NCBI GenBank assembly: GCA_007115705.1
Contig: QXEO01000247.1
Coordinates: forward strand, 12,776,253 to 12,840,252
Reading direction: 5' to 3'
Length of the DNA stretch: 64,000 nucleotides
DNA from: Dactylis glomerata
Lineage: Eukaryota; Streptophyta; Magnoliopsida; Poales; Poaceae
The notes under the pieces were generated by a model. It had not been told where the DNA came from and did no database searches. It saw nothing but the letters and a program-made list of their open reading frames with translations. This document shows positions 1 through 11,042 of this stretch, one piece after another (position 1 is the first letter of the stretch; each line of letters opens with the position of its first letter). The position numbers were made by a program, and so were the translations under genes.

Positions 1-382
1 GGAATCACTAGTAGAAAGAAAAAGCCTAGTTGATGCTAATTGAAGTTGGCTGGTGTTGATGTAAATTAGACTGATCTGAATATTACCACTGGCAACGTGA
101 AATCAAGTAAAACTTGCAGAAAAAAATCCCAACTGATTAAGGTTGATGTCACTAAATTGGTACAAACCTTTTTGGGTAATAAGTTGAACTGTCCATAATG
201 TCAGAGCACTCCTGGTTGGTGGTAATGAATAATGAACCTAGCTTTTGCTTTACCATTACTAAATCCACATGGTACAAAATGTCTCATTTCTAATTCAGTC
301 TCACATCAGATGTCTCTTGACCATAACCAACAATGGTTTAAGACCATCGTGCACCCTTACTTATTTTGCTCACTAAATGCAG
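1..382 (+). other. SCAR intron (end), no gene seen
   Basis: AT-rich sequence leading to a splice acceptor (AATGCAG, AG at 381-382). It reads open for a short distance, but only from 383 does the translation match SCAR. I take it as intron. Confidence 0.6.
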
Positions 383-3300
383 GCTCTGACTGGCACGCTC
401 AACATCAAAATGAGCAAAATCACCTGCTATCCAGTGATTTGCCTCGCTTCATGATGGATTCCTATGAAGAGTGCCGAGACCCACCACGACTTTACCTTCT
501 CGACAAGTAAGGATGATTGTTTTCCTTATTCAACCGCCGTTGGGTATCTAACATGATATATTTTCAGATTTGATAATTCTGGTGCTGGGGCTTGTTTGAG
601 AAGATATTCTGATCCGTCGTACTTCAAGAAATCATGGGATGTGATGAGAGCAGACAAGACTGCAAATCTCCAAAATGAAAGGAGATCTCAGAAAATCAAG
701 GTTTTATTACTTATTTTCTGCTTAGCTATATAAGTCAAAACACGGGTACAAATGACATAAAAACCTATCTACCTGTGGGCTGTGGTGCTGCTGCTCCAGT
801 CTACTCTGTGAGCAAACATTTCAACATAATCTGTTATGTAATAATCTAAAAAACAAATTACAAGATGCTATTATTTATTCCACCTCAAGTTCAGTTAGAA
901 GTCTGAATATTATTTCCGTGAACTACTATATGTCTTGGTTTTCTTTTGAGAGACATTACGAAAAGTGACTACGTATGGTGTCACTAAGTTATATCGTTGT
1001 GCTAAAATTTCTGGTAGAAGCAGGAACTACCGGTTCCAGTAAAATATCAAGAAGAATTAGATATGTACTTGTTTAAAATATATTTTCGGACACCTTTCAT
1101 GTGGTCATTTTTATTCCATAGGAGTTAAGCCTATTGGAATTTTTTAATAATTGCCAAATGCATTGCTGAGCTAACATGCTTCATCGCTTCTGTTATGGAA
1201 CAGCTGTAGCTTGTTGGTGTTAGTTTTGGCAGATGTAAATTTTTTGCTGGTAACTCTACGCTGAAAGACTTGGTTGAATTTGGACAGAGAAAAGGATCAC
1301 GCCTGAAAGAACCATATCCTGGACAGGCCACATCTAGGCATAGGAACGGTGAATTGCAGCGATCACTCACTGGTGTTCAACTTACCAGCAGGTTTTACGC
1401 ACAAATCCCAAACCCGAAGATACAATAATTGCAATATATGTCATCCTCCATGACTTTGTATTTTTTATGTGTTAGAAAATATATCTTGAGTTTTTACTCT
1501 TAGTCTCTTACCATTCTTTTTACCAGCAGGCAGTGTGCATCTCCCAGCACCGACGGCCAGAGCTTTTCGGAGCATAGATCTACGTCCGATGCAAGATCTA
1601 ACCCTGACAATATAAGCAGGTCTTCTTCTTTTAGTTCGAAGGCACGACTGAGTTTTGCAGAACCGGCTTTAGAAACAAAGCCTTCTTTAGTTTCTCATGA
1701 TCATGACAAGCTGTCAAATAATAATCTGCACAAGCTTAGTGATGCGTCTTCCTCCATCCTGCATAGCGGGACCAGGGCACATGATCTAGGTGATGATCCG
1801 GAGCAAGATTCCCCGTCAGATGAGATGGTTGCTAGGTCACCTTCTGTTGAATGGCATGAAAAGACTGCAATTGTCATGACTACAAGTTCTGTCTACTGTG
1901 ATGATGTTGTGATGGATAGGGCTGAAAATCCAGAAACTGAACATACTAAGCCTGTGCGGCAAGAAGTTGATCATAGGGAGATGGAAACTTTGGAGCAGCA
2001 AGGAGCCTTACTTCAGAAGGCAAAACTGTTATTACTGTCATCAGGCTTGAACCACCATGATGAAGTCCCCAGTGAAACAGACAACTACATGGATGCACTT
2101 AATACACTTGAATCTGAGACAGAGACTGAAGTTGAATATCAAACTAAAAAACGAGGGAAGCCAGTACAATCTTTCAGTGAACATGCACCTCAAATGGAGT
2201 CAGCAGATAATATTGTTTCACAACTTCCTGTTTCTTCTCCTGTTGAATTCCCTGATACATGTCGAGATTCTGGGATGTCACATATGTTTGAAAGAACTGC
2301 TGATTTTGCCAGTTTGTCAAGTGCAGATGCTCCGGATATTTCACAGCATGCATTGTCAGGTTATACAGATATACATCCTAACGAATGGTCATCTGTTGCC
2401 ACTATCGCTAAGAATAATGCAGAGGATTCTGTTGGAGGTCCTCATCCTCCTGAGATTTCAGAACCAAAACCAGAACCACAAGCATATACAGCTACTCCAC
2501 CCAATCGAAGGTTCCCCGATGGAGATGAAATTCCTGAGAGTAAGGCAGAAGTTGCCCCCAGAGATTCTCCTGAGATGTCAAAACCAGGACTGTCAACCTA
2601 TGTAGTTACTCCTCCCAATAAAGTTCCTGTTGCCAATAAAATCCCTGAGAGTAATGCAGAAGCTGCATTGGAAGATAGTTCCGACGAAGGCACTAGTTGT
2701 CTTGTACCCCAAGCTGCCATTTCCTTCATTCCGACTAGTGAGGCATCTGCTGTTAAAATCTCACCTGGTGACAGCACTGGTAACTCTTCTGTTATTTCAG
2801 AAAGGAGTCCTCAGGATTATCCTCGAGAGAATCATGAGGAGTTTGGTGGTTTTGGCGTGGCTGAAGTGTCTAAATCACAGACCATGCCTCTGAATGAGTC
2901 ATCAGAGAATGTATGTGCAACACAAAACCTTCCAACAAATGCTCCTACCAGTTCTGTTGAAGTATCTTCTGTTAAGCTCTGGACAAATGCTGGGCTTTTT
3001 GGACTTGAACCATCTAAACCTCCAGTATTTGGTGGCCAAGATGGTCCGAGGGAGGGCACCCTATCTGGTTATGAAGAACAGCAGCGTTATCATTCAACTA
3101 ACCACACTGAACTGCATTGTTCAAAACCTACTGAACGAGCAGCGATTGATGTTCCAAATGGAAATGCGTCAATTTCCGGCAGCTTCGTGGGGAAGCTTGT
3201 TGGCATACATCCTGGTTCTGCAAGCCAGAGCAACTCGGAGACTAATGAATCAGCCATCAGAACACCTCATACAGTTTATAGTCAAACAGATCGGCCCTCA

Positions 3301-6300
3301 GAGCGTTCTGCATATTTCGAGCACAGTGAGCACAAAGGTATGAATGGCAAGCAAACTTCGATAAGTGAGCTTCTAGAATCTGAAGATAATGCTGAAAATA
3401 GTTCTGAAGCATACTCTGGCACTGACATGGCTGGAAGGAATAACTTGCATGTGGTGTCTGCATCAAGCTTTTCAAGCATTGCACAAAGATTTCTTGCTAA
3501 TACACTTCAGAGAAGAACTTCTCCCAAATATAGTGATCTTCCTATGCCATCCGGGCAAGTGAACACTGATGCCAATGGAAGCTATGAAGCTACTGTAAAT
3601 TCTCCTTTAGCACCAAAGGAAACAGTATTCGAGGCATCTCAACTAGACAAGAAAACAGAAAATGGCATGGATGGACTGTCCAAATCGTCAATCTTCTCTA
3701 GTTCCCGTTACTCTGAAAAATCATCTCCGCCTCTTGAGCATATGAAAATATCTTTTCACCCCATGAGTGCATTTGAAATGTCAAAACTGAACCTAGATTT
3801 CTCTGATGGCAATCTTCATGATAATGTTGATGATATGATCTTACCGACATTTCAGTTACTTCCAGGGTCTTCTGTTCCACAGCCTGGTAGTGGTTCTGAA
3901 TCAGAAGATGACACCTTTGGTAGATCTTATAGTTATTCTTCATATGATGATCTAAGTCCACGTTTATATTCAAACTCTGAGTTGTGGGATCAAGAAGATG
4001 GAACTGGATTGGAGGATAATGAGCTGTATAATGATTCAAATCAGATAGGATCCACCACAACACCTATCTCTAGCTATATGGGATTCGAGCAGATGAACTT
4101 ATCTGGCGAGAAGTCCACCATTTCACTTTCAGATATTGGAGATCATAATGGACTTGGCACATTAGAATCCCATCCTGCTGGAGAACTTCCTAACTTTGAC
4201 ACTTTGATGTCTACAAACAATCATCAAAATGGAGATGCCCACAGTCCACATAATCCAGTCAGTTTATCACCAGATCAAAATCAGATGCCACCGCCACCTC
4301 CTCTTCCCCCAATGCAGTGGAGGACGATGAGACAAGCAACTTCTCTAGAAGAAGAAAGAGACTCTTTAGCTGAAAACGTGCTTAAGAATGCATCGAGTCT
4401 ACCACCTGTGCACACTCTTGTGCAGGAAGAACATCTTCCGTCCAGTGCACCACCAAATCCACAAGAAAATGAGAAGGAAGTGGTAAGACTGACCCTTGTT
4501 TAAATATCTTGGTATCAGTTCTCCGTGTGATCCTTTGCTGATGAAATTATATGACTTCTGTCCATGCAGATCAATCAGAAAGTTGATGCGATAAAAGAAA
4601 TTAGCCATTTTTCTAATATCTGCGAGATCAAATTAAACTTGCTTCAGCAAATCAGGGATAAGGTTTGTATGCTCTTTACTCTTATTATTAAGAAAATGCT
4701 CAGTTATCATTATGATCGCAGTCTTGTTACTTCTACCAATGTAGCAAAAATAGTTCAAACAGAAGAAGTGGACAGTGGAGAAACCACTTCTAACTTCCAA
4801 GGCGTGGAAATTCAAAATAGGTCTTTCGATAAAATTATTTGATAATGTTACCAATATAACTGACGAGTTGGCTAAATTTGTTAAGTGCTCGTGTGTGTGA
4901 TGTGTGGTAGACCCAATAGGATCAAACTGTGGATCAGGCACTGTAGGAGAGTATTCATTTTATGTTAAAGCTCGTTAGGCATGAAAGTACTGGTTTTTTG
5001 TAGCCTCTGCTGTAGAAGTTTTCCTTGAGCATTTCAGCCATAAGCCCATAACACACTACTCCCACCATCGGTACAAAATCTCTTGTATTGCTATGGTAAC
5101 AACAGAGTTTGGACCAAGCCTGGGCATGGGCAGCCCGGCCCGACTGACCCGGCCCGGCCCGAAAATGGCCCGGCCTGTCGGGCCCAAACATGCTGTCGGG
5201 CCAGGCCTGGGCAGGAATTTGTGGCCCGACAGTCTAGCTGGGCCGGGCCTGGGCAAGAAAAACAGGTGATTTGAGGATAGCCCAGCCCCGACAGAAAACA
5301 GCCTTCATGGGCCGGGCCTGGGCTGAAAATTCTGGCCCGACAGTCGGGTTGGGTCTGGCCACCATTTTTTGCAACGGGCTTTTTTCTGGCCCGGCCCGAG
5401 AAAATGCCCAGGTTTAGTTTGGACCCTCCGCTACTGGTCACAACAACAACAACAACAGCAACAAAGCCTTTAGTCCCAAGCAAGTTGGGGTACGCTAGAG
5501 GTGAAATCTATAAAATCTCGCAACCAACTCATGGTTCTGGCACATGGATAGCAAGCTTTCATGCAGCCCTATCCATGGCTAGTTCTTTGGTGATACTCTA
5601 GTCCTTTAGATCTCTCTTTACGGACTCCTCCCATCTCAAGTTTGGTCTACCCCGACCTCTCTTTACATTAGCAGCACGCTTTAGCCGTCAGTTATGCACT
5701 GGAGCATCTCAACATACGCATCTTCGTCAACATGAGCATCAGCATCTGGAGGCCTGCGTTGAATATGCCTAAACCATCTTAAACGATGCTGGACAAGCTT
5801 CTTTGCAATCGGTGCTACCCCAACTCTGTCTCGAATATCATCATTCCGGACTCGGTCCCTCCTTGTGTGGCCACACATCCATCTCAACTTGAACATGTCA
5901 CCTTTTAGTCGCCAACACTCAACGTCATACAACATTGCGGGTCGAATCGCCGCCCTATAGAACCTGCCTTTTAGCTTTTGTGGCACTATCATCACAAAGA
6001 ATGCTAGAAGCTTGACGCAACTTCATCCATCCGGCTTTGATTCGATGGTTCACATCTTCATCGATGTCCCCATCCTTTTGCAGCATTGACCCAAATATCG
6101 AAAGGTGTCCTTTCGAGGCACTGCATGCCCATCCAGGCTAACCTCCTCCTCCTCGTGCATAGTAGTACTTGAACCGCACCTCATGTACTCGGTTTTAGTT
6201 CTACTAAGTCTAAAACCTTTTGATGTCAAGTTTGTCTCCAAAGCTCTAACCCCCGTTCGACTAGCATCACATCATCCGCAAAGAGCATACACCATGGGAT

Positions 6301-9300
6301 ATCTCCTTGTATATCCCTTGTGACCTCATCCATCACTAAATCAAAAAGATAAGGGCTCAAAGCTGACCCTTAGTGCAGTCCTATTTTTATCGGGAAGTCA
6401 TCAGTGTCACCATCACTTGTTCGAACACTTGTCACAACCAATTAATCAGTTAGTTAACTAGCAAATCTGTACCGAAAACAAATATATGAGAGGGAAATAG
6501 GTAGTATATGGACATCTGCCTACTCAGCCCAAAAGCCCACTAAACCATCGGCTCCTATCTACCATGACCTAATCTTCCAACCACGCACAGCTGCCACTCC
6601 ACTTCTTTTCATCTATCTTCTCCATCTTCCCTGCTGCCTGCCATCTTCTCCCACCATCCCTTCTTTCACATGCGCCACCTCCACTTCTATCACACAAAGA
6701 CTGAAAGTGGAAGGTGGGCTCAACATCTTGGAGGTGTCGTGTGGTGGGTGGCTGCCAGATCTGCCGGCGGCGGCCAGACATGGCCCACGACAGAGAGGAA
6801 CTGGCCGCCGGCCAGAGGGAACATGCGGGGAAGGCTGGGAGCACACCCCAAATCCCCAACCCTACTCGATATGAAGTAGAGCGGCTAGAAGAGGGGTCAA
6901 ATGCTGATTTTTTTGGCCTATGTACTCCTTTTGGTCCTTTCGGTTCGGACTGCAGTTAATCAGGAATCTCCCGATTAATCGGCTTGTTGGACCGATTAAC
7001 TGGCCTGGCCAGTTAATGCACCGAATATGTTGTTTCGGTGACCCTTCGAGTAATGATTACTCGGCCGATTTTTAGAACAATGACATCATGTCCTTGATGA
7101 GGGTAATGTACTTTGCTGGGACTTTGTGTTTCTCTAAGGCCCACCACATGACATTTCGTGGTATTTCATTGTAGGCCTTCTCCAAGTCAATGAACACCAT
7201 ATGCAGGTCCCTCTCCATGAGTTGTTGTACTAAGAAAATGGCTTCCATGGTCGACCTCCCAGGCATGAAACCAAACTGATTTTTGGTCACGCTTGTCAGT
7301 CGTCTTAAGCCGTGCTCAATGACTCTCTCCCATAGCTTTATTGTATGCCTCATGAGCTTAATTCCACGGAATTAGTATAACTATGAACACCCCCCTTGTT
7401 CTTGAAGATTGGTACTAATATACTCCGTCTCCACTCTTTTGGCATCTTGTTTGCCTGCAAAATGAGGTTGAAAAGCTTAGTTAGCCTAGCCATACTATCG
7501 TTATGTCTCCGAGGCCTCTCCACACCTCAATGGGGATACAATCAGGGCCCATTGCCTTTCCTCCTTTCATCCTTTTCAAAGCCTCCTTAACCTCAGACTC
7601 CTGGATTCGCCGCACAAAACGCCTGCTGGTATCATCAAAGGAGTCGTCGAGTTCAATGGTAGAGCTCTCGGCCTTCCCATTGAACAGCTTGTCGAAGTAC
7701 TCCCACCATCTATGCTTAATCTCCTCGTCCTTCACTAGGAGTTGGTCCCTTGATGCATTTGACTTGGTCAACATCTCGGTCTTCCTCTCTCAAATCTTGG
7801 CCATAGATGTCCCTTTCGCCTTTCTTTGTGTCTAAACGTTGGTAGAGGCCCTTATACACCCGACCGTGTGCTTCACTCACAACTCGCTTTGTGGCCTTCT
7901 TTGCCATCTTGTACTTCTCTATGTTGTCCGCACTCCTATCCAAGTATAGGCATCGGAAACAATCCTTCTTCTCCTTAATAGACCTCATCATTCCACCACC
8001 AGGTATCTTTAGCTTCTCTTCTACTTTCTCTTGACACTCCAAACTCCTTGAGGCCACCTTACGAATGCAAGTCGCCATCTTTATCCATATATTGTCCACA
8101 TCATCCTCCCAAGGGCCCTCCTTAATGACCCTCTCCTTGAACGCCTAAGCTACCCCCCCTCTAGCTTCCACCACTTTGTTCTAGCGACTTTTGGCACGCT
8201 TATTCCGCTAGACATGAATCCGAAAGCGGAAATCAGCCACCACAAGCTTGTGCTGATGGACAACACTCTCTCCAGGTATCACCTTCAATCTAGGCACACA
8301 CCTTTGTCTTCTCTTCTCAAGCGGATGAAATCAATTTGGCTATAGTGTTGACCACTACTAAAAGTCACTAGATTTGATTCTCTCTTTTTAAAGAGGGTGT
8401 TAGCTACGATCATGTCGTAGGCTAGAGCAAAGCTTAAGACATCTTCTCCTTCTTGATTCCTAGTGCCATAGCCAAAGCCCCCATGCACCCCCTCAAAACC
8501 TGTTTTAGATGTAACCACGTAGCCATTGAGGTCTCCTCCTATGAAGAGCTTCTCGCCACTGGGTACACTCCTAACTAAGTCCTCGAGGCTTTCCCGGAAC
8601 TCCCTCTTCGTGTTCTCATTGTGGCCTACTTGCGGGGCATATGCACTGATAACATTGAGAACTTAGACCCCAAATACCAGCTTGACCAGGATAATCTGGT
8701 CCCCACATCTCTTGACGTCTACCGCTCCAGACTTGAGGTTTTTGTTGATCAAGATGCCTACCCTATTTTTGTTTGCAGCCGTCTCTGTGTACCACAGCTT
8801 GAAGCCGGTATCCTCCACCTCCTTCGCCTTCTGTTCTCTCCATTTGGTTTCTTGAACGCAAAGGATATCCACACCTCTCCTCGCCGTTGTATCAACTAGC
8901 TCCTGAAGCTTACCTGTGAGGGACTCTATGTTCCAGCTACCTAAGCAGGTCCTCCTAGACTCGGCTAACTTCCTTACCCTCCGCTACTGGTTATGGGTAT
9001 AAAATGTTGTCTGACCCATAGTACTGTTGAGTTCATCATGGTTGACTGTTGAACACTTGGTTATTTACAGTATAGCAAAAAATGTCTCTAGCCTTTCGTC
9101 TTGCCAAGTAACTACTAATATCTCTAGCAACAACGGTTGATTCTTGAACTTGAAAGTTCTTTACCTAGTTTGTAGCCTTTGATTGTGCGATGCGATACTG
9201 AAGTTTCTTCCCACTTTACCTAACAACTATTGCAGCCAGATCTGCAGAAGCTGAATGGGCATCAAAAGTCAAAAGCAGTAGTCAGTGATGTTAACAGTTT

Positions 9301-9715
9301 GGATGAAAGGGAGGAGTTGCTTCAGCAAATCAGGAGCAAGGTATGTCAAATATATGAACTGATGTATTTGCATACCAAAATCCTTTAGGTCCTTGCTTCG
9401 GGATTTGTTGATTCTCTGCACACATAGTGCACTAAAGTACCTCGCTAGCTTGTTAATACGTTTGTACAAATGCAGACATTCAACCTAAGACGAACAAATG
9501 GATCTAAGACAAGCACCTCATCCCAGTCCACCGCAAATTCCAGCGTTGTAGCGATTTTGGAGAAGGCAAATGCGATCCGACAGGTATATATATTGTCTTA
9601 AATTTTCCTTGTGTTAGACTTTGTTATATTATTTGTGCCCCCCTGATTACTTGCATGTCATCAGGCTGTGGCAAGTGACGAGGGAGGTGATGAGGATAAC
9701 TGGAGTGATGTATGA
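383..9715 (+). CDS. SCAR/WAVE family protein (SCAR-like), 5' end outside window, spliced
   Basis: Activator of the ARP2/3 complex in the WAVE regulatory complex; it promotes branched-actin nucleation at the cell cortex. Exons I can place: 383-506, 568-700, 1288-1391, 1530-4482, possibly 4570-4662, 9236-9340, 9476-9583, 9665-9715. All junctions are GT/AG and phases agree. The first visible exons encode the end of the N-terminal SCAR homology domain ([20 protein letters not shown]). The 2.95-kb exon is a long serine/acid-rich linker ending in a proline run (PPPPPLPP). The C-terminal exons give a WH2 helix ([11 protein letters not shown], then TFNLRRTN), the central helix ([14 protein letters not shown]) and an acidic tail with the terminal tryptophan (DEDNWSDV, stop 9713-9715). 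This is the complete plant SCAR VCA module. The intron before the VCA exons is about 4.6 kb because of transposon insertions. Rice SCAR-like 2 (ES1/TUT1/LPL2) is the probable ortholog by neighbourhood. Start and first exons lie before position 1. Confidence 0.93.
4570..4662 (+). other. Optional or duplicated WH2-start exon of the SCAR gene
   Basis: A 93-bp open segment bounded by ATGCAG/ and /GTTTGT, phase 0 on both sides, so it can be included or skipped without a frame change. It encodes 31 residues ending [10 protein letters not shown], nearly the same end as the exon at 9236-9340 ([10 protein letters not shown]). The two share the 18 bases TTGCTTCAGCAAATCAGG, followed in each by a splice donor. 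This looks like an old tandem exon duplication. Whether it is spliced into mRNA cannot be told from DNA. Confidence 0.55.
5116..5415. mobile_element. Mutator-type MITE rich in GGCCCGG motifs
   Basis: A 300-bp element, dense in GGCCCGGCCC / GGGCCGGGCC words, lies in the SCAR intron. Its ends are inverted: AAGCCTGGGCAT on the left and, reverse-complemented, AAACCTGGGCAT on the right. It is flanked by the 10-bp direct repeat AGTTTGGACC (5106-5115 and 5416-5425), a length that fits Mutator-like insertion (9-10 bp). No coding capacity; the overlapping open frames on both strands come from its GC-rich repetition. Confidence 0.75.
5681..8960 (-). pseudogene. Broken endonuclease-reverse transcriptase ORF of the RTE LINE
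   Basis: Reading on -, an AP-type endonuclease domain comes first (about 8960-8280: [11 protein letters not shown], later [14 protein letters not shown]). A linker follows (8100-7720), then reverse transcriptase (7774-7072: [34 protein letters not shown]) and the C-terminal segment (6241-5681: [19 protein letters not shown], then [26 protein letters not shown] and [13 protein letters not shown]). Stops and frameshifts separate these blocks. An unrelated insert at about 6437-7082 removes the catalytic FADD part. It is not functional. Confidence 0.85.
6437..7082. mobile_element. Insert within the LINE, hAT-like right end
   Basis: The LINE homology stops after a segment ending TTGTCACAAC (about 6436) and resumes near 7080 (TCATGTCCTTGATGAGGG). 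The 645 bp between are foreign. Their right edge (GGCCGATTTTTAGAACAATG) resembles the terminal inverted repeat of a common grass hAT family, and nearby ATTAATCGG words fit its subterminal repeats. I find no matching left end and no clear 8-bp TSD, so the element is truncated or composite. A short open stretch at 6670-6959 shows no recognisable protein. Confidence 0.4.
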
Positions 9716-10920
9716 CCACCCTATTGAGAATGCATATGACAAAGCTTTTATGTATATGCAGCTAGTACAAGATGAAGAGCAAAAATGTGAATAACACCTT
9801 TTCTTCATTGTAATTAGATTTTGCAGGTCTGTTTTTAACCCTTTTTAGTTGTGGTAGTGTATCTTAGGTTCCTATGATTGTGGAAATGTTAAAATCATAT
9901 TCACATCATGTAAATTTATCTTATTATTTATTAATGGTAGTGAGAGCAACTGATAAAATAAGTATGTTAAGCTATCTTTCCTAGCATTGTATCCTATTTG
10001 CAATGTTAATAAGATGTGGGTTGGCAAAGGCAAATCATTCTTGAGCAAGCAGTCTTATTTGCATTACCCTGTTAACTCTCTTCATACTTTTTATTTGAGT
10101 AGCAGAATCTAAACCAGGATATGCTATTGATTTTCTTCATCTTGTTCATGTGTTTTCCGCAAGCAGTCATTTCTGCTCTCCTTAAGTGGACAATCCATGT
10201 AAGAGCTAGATCGTTTGTCTTACTATGCTTTTTATGAGAGATGGTTATGGATATTTTGATGATACATGATGGCCCATTGTTATAAGATTGATCTTGTCCT
10301 CAATCCTGTGGTCTGTGCAGAACTGGAGATGGTCATTCACACCAGTACTGCAGCAAGTGACCCCTTTATGCAAATATCATTTGAAGCCGTGCAATGTCAT
10401 ATTGTGCTGAGATGCCATTTTTAGTGCAAATATCACACCAGTACTGCAGAATATTCCAAAAAAATCTGGATACTGAGATGCCATTTTTAGAGAATTTCTG
10501 GTGCATATTGCCATCTCTAGCATTTGGCTGTTTCAGGCTTTTATTATCAGATTGTGCTGTCAGTTCTCCACGCTGTCACGGAGGAAGATTTAGCAGCTTC
10601 CGCCATGTCTCTGTTGGTCCAGTGCAACATTTGTCACCAGAAACCAGTGTACAGCTCTTCAGCCATCTAAGCGTCAGTTCCTAGAAGAAACAAAAACGGG
10701 AGGAGCCATTTGGGAGCAAAAGATTCAGTGGCCGACTTCGCATAATCCTAACGGAGAAGGAGCCGAAATTGGGAACACGCGGCAGAGCCGTGGAGCGAGT
10801 GAACAGCTATGGGAGTAGTACGGCCCGTGGTACCGGCGAAACGTCCGGTAAAAGATCGTATGGCACGCATGGGTTTAGCCACCGGGGAGATGCTGTTAGC
10901 AGCCACCCAATTCCTCTTTC
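9716..10920 (+). other. SCAR 3' flank and intergenic region
   Basis: This holds the SCAR 3' untranslated region and then no supported gene. There are small internal duplications: CACCAGTACTGCAG occurs near 10336 and 10437, and CTGAGATGCCATTTTTAG near 10408 and 10472. An open frame at 10394-10684 arises from this duplicated stretch and resembles nothing I know. Confidence 0.5.
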
Positions 10921-10931
10921 GCCTGCCTATC

Positions 10932-10938
10932 CTACATA
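10932..10938 (+). promoter_or_regulatory. Possible TATA-like box of the PEPC gene
   Basis: ACATAAA lies about 105 bp before the ATG at 11043, in a sensible position for a plant TATA variant. No other support. Confidence 0.3.
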
Positions 10939-11042
10939 AAACCCAGAGAGGAAAATGGCCGTACTCCCGCCATGTCCTGTTAGCTAGCTGATACGTGGCG
11001 TGTGAAATCTGTGCGCGCGCGGGGGAGCTAGGCCAAGGCGCG

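Larger units (their letters stand above)
5439..8975 (-). mobile_element. RTE-clade LINE, 5'-truncated, in SCAR intron
   Basis: A non-LTR retrotransposon antisense to the host gene. Both sides carry the exact 16-bp TSD ACCCTCCGCTACTGGT (5423-5438 and 8976-8991). The 3' end (left, on -) is the TTG-repeat tail typical of plant RTE elements, seen on + as CAACAACAACAACAACAG just inside the left TSD, followed by the conserved AAGCCTTTAGTCCCAAGCAAG. The 5' end starts directly at the endonuclease, so the upstream part was lost on insertion. The left TSD overlaps the TSD of the neighbouring MITE, so the LINE came second. Confidence 0.92.

Noticed and set aside
5083..5483. Overlapping open frames rich in Pro/Gly/Arg on both strands
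   Set aside because: They come from the GGCCCGG-rich MITE; no splice or protein similarity.
10394..10684. A 96-codon gene between SCAR and PEPC
   Set aside because: It lies in a locally duplicated untranslated stretch and has no recognisable domain.
10995..11042. Upstream extension of PEPC
   Set aside because: The frame stays open but has no ATG; the ATG at 11043 is the first possible start.
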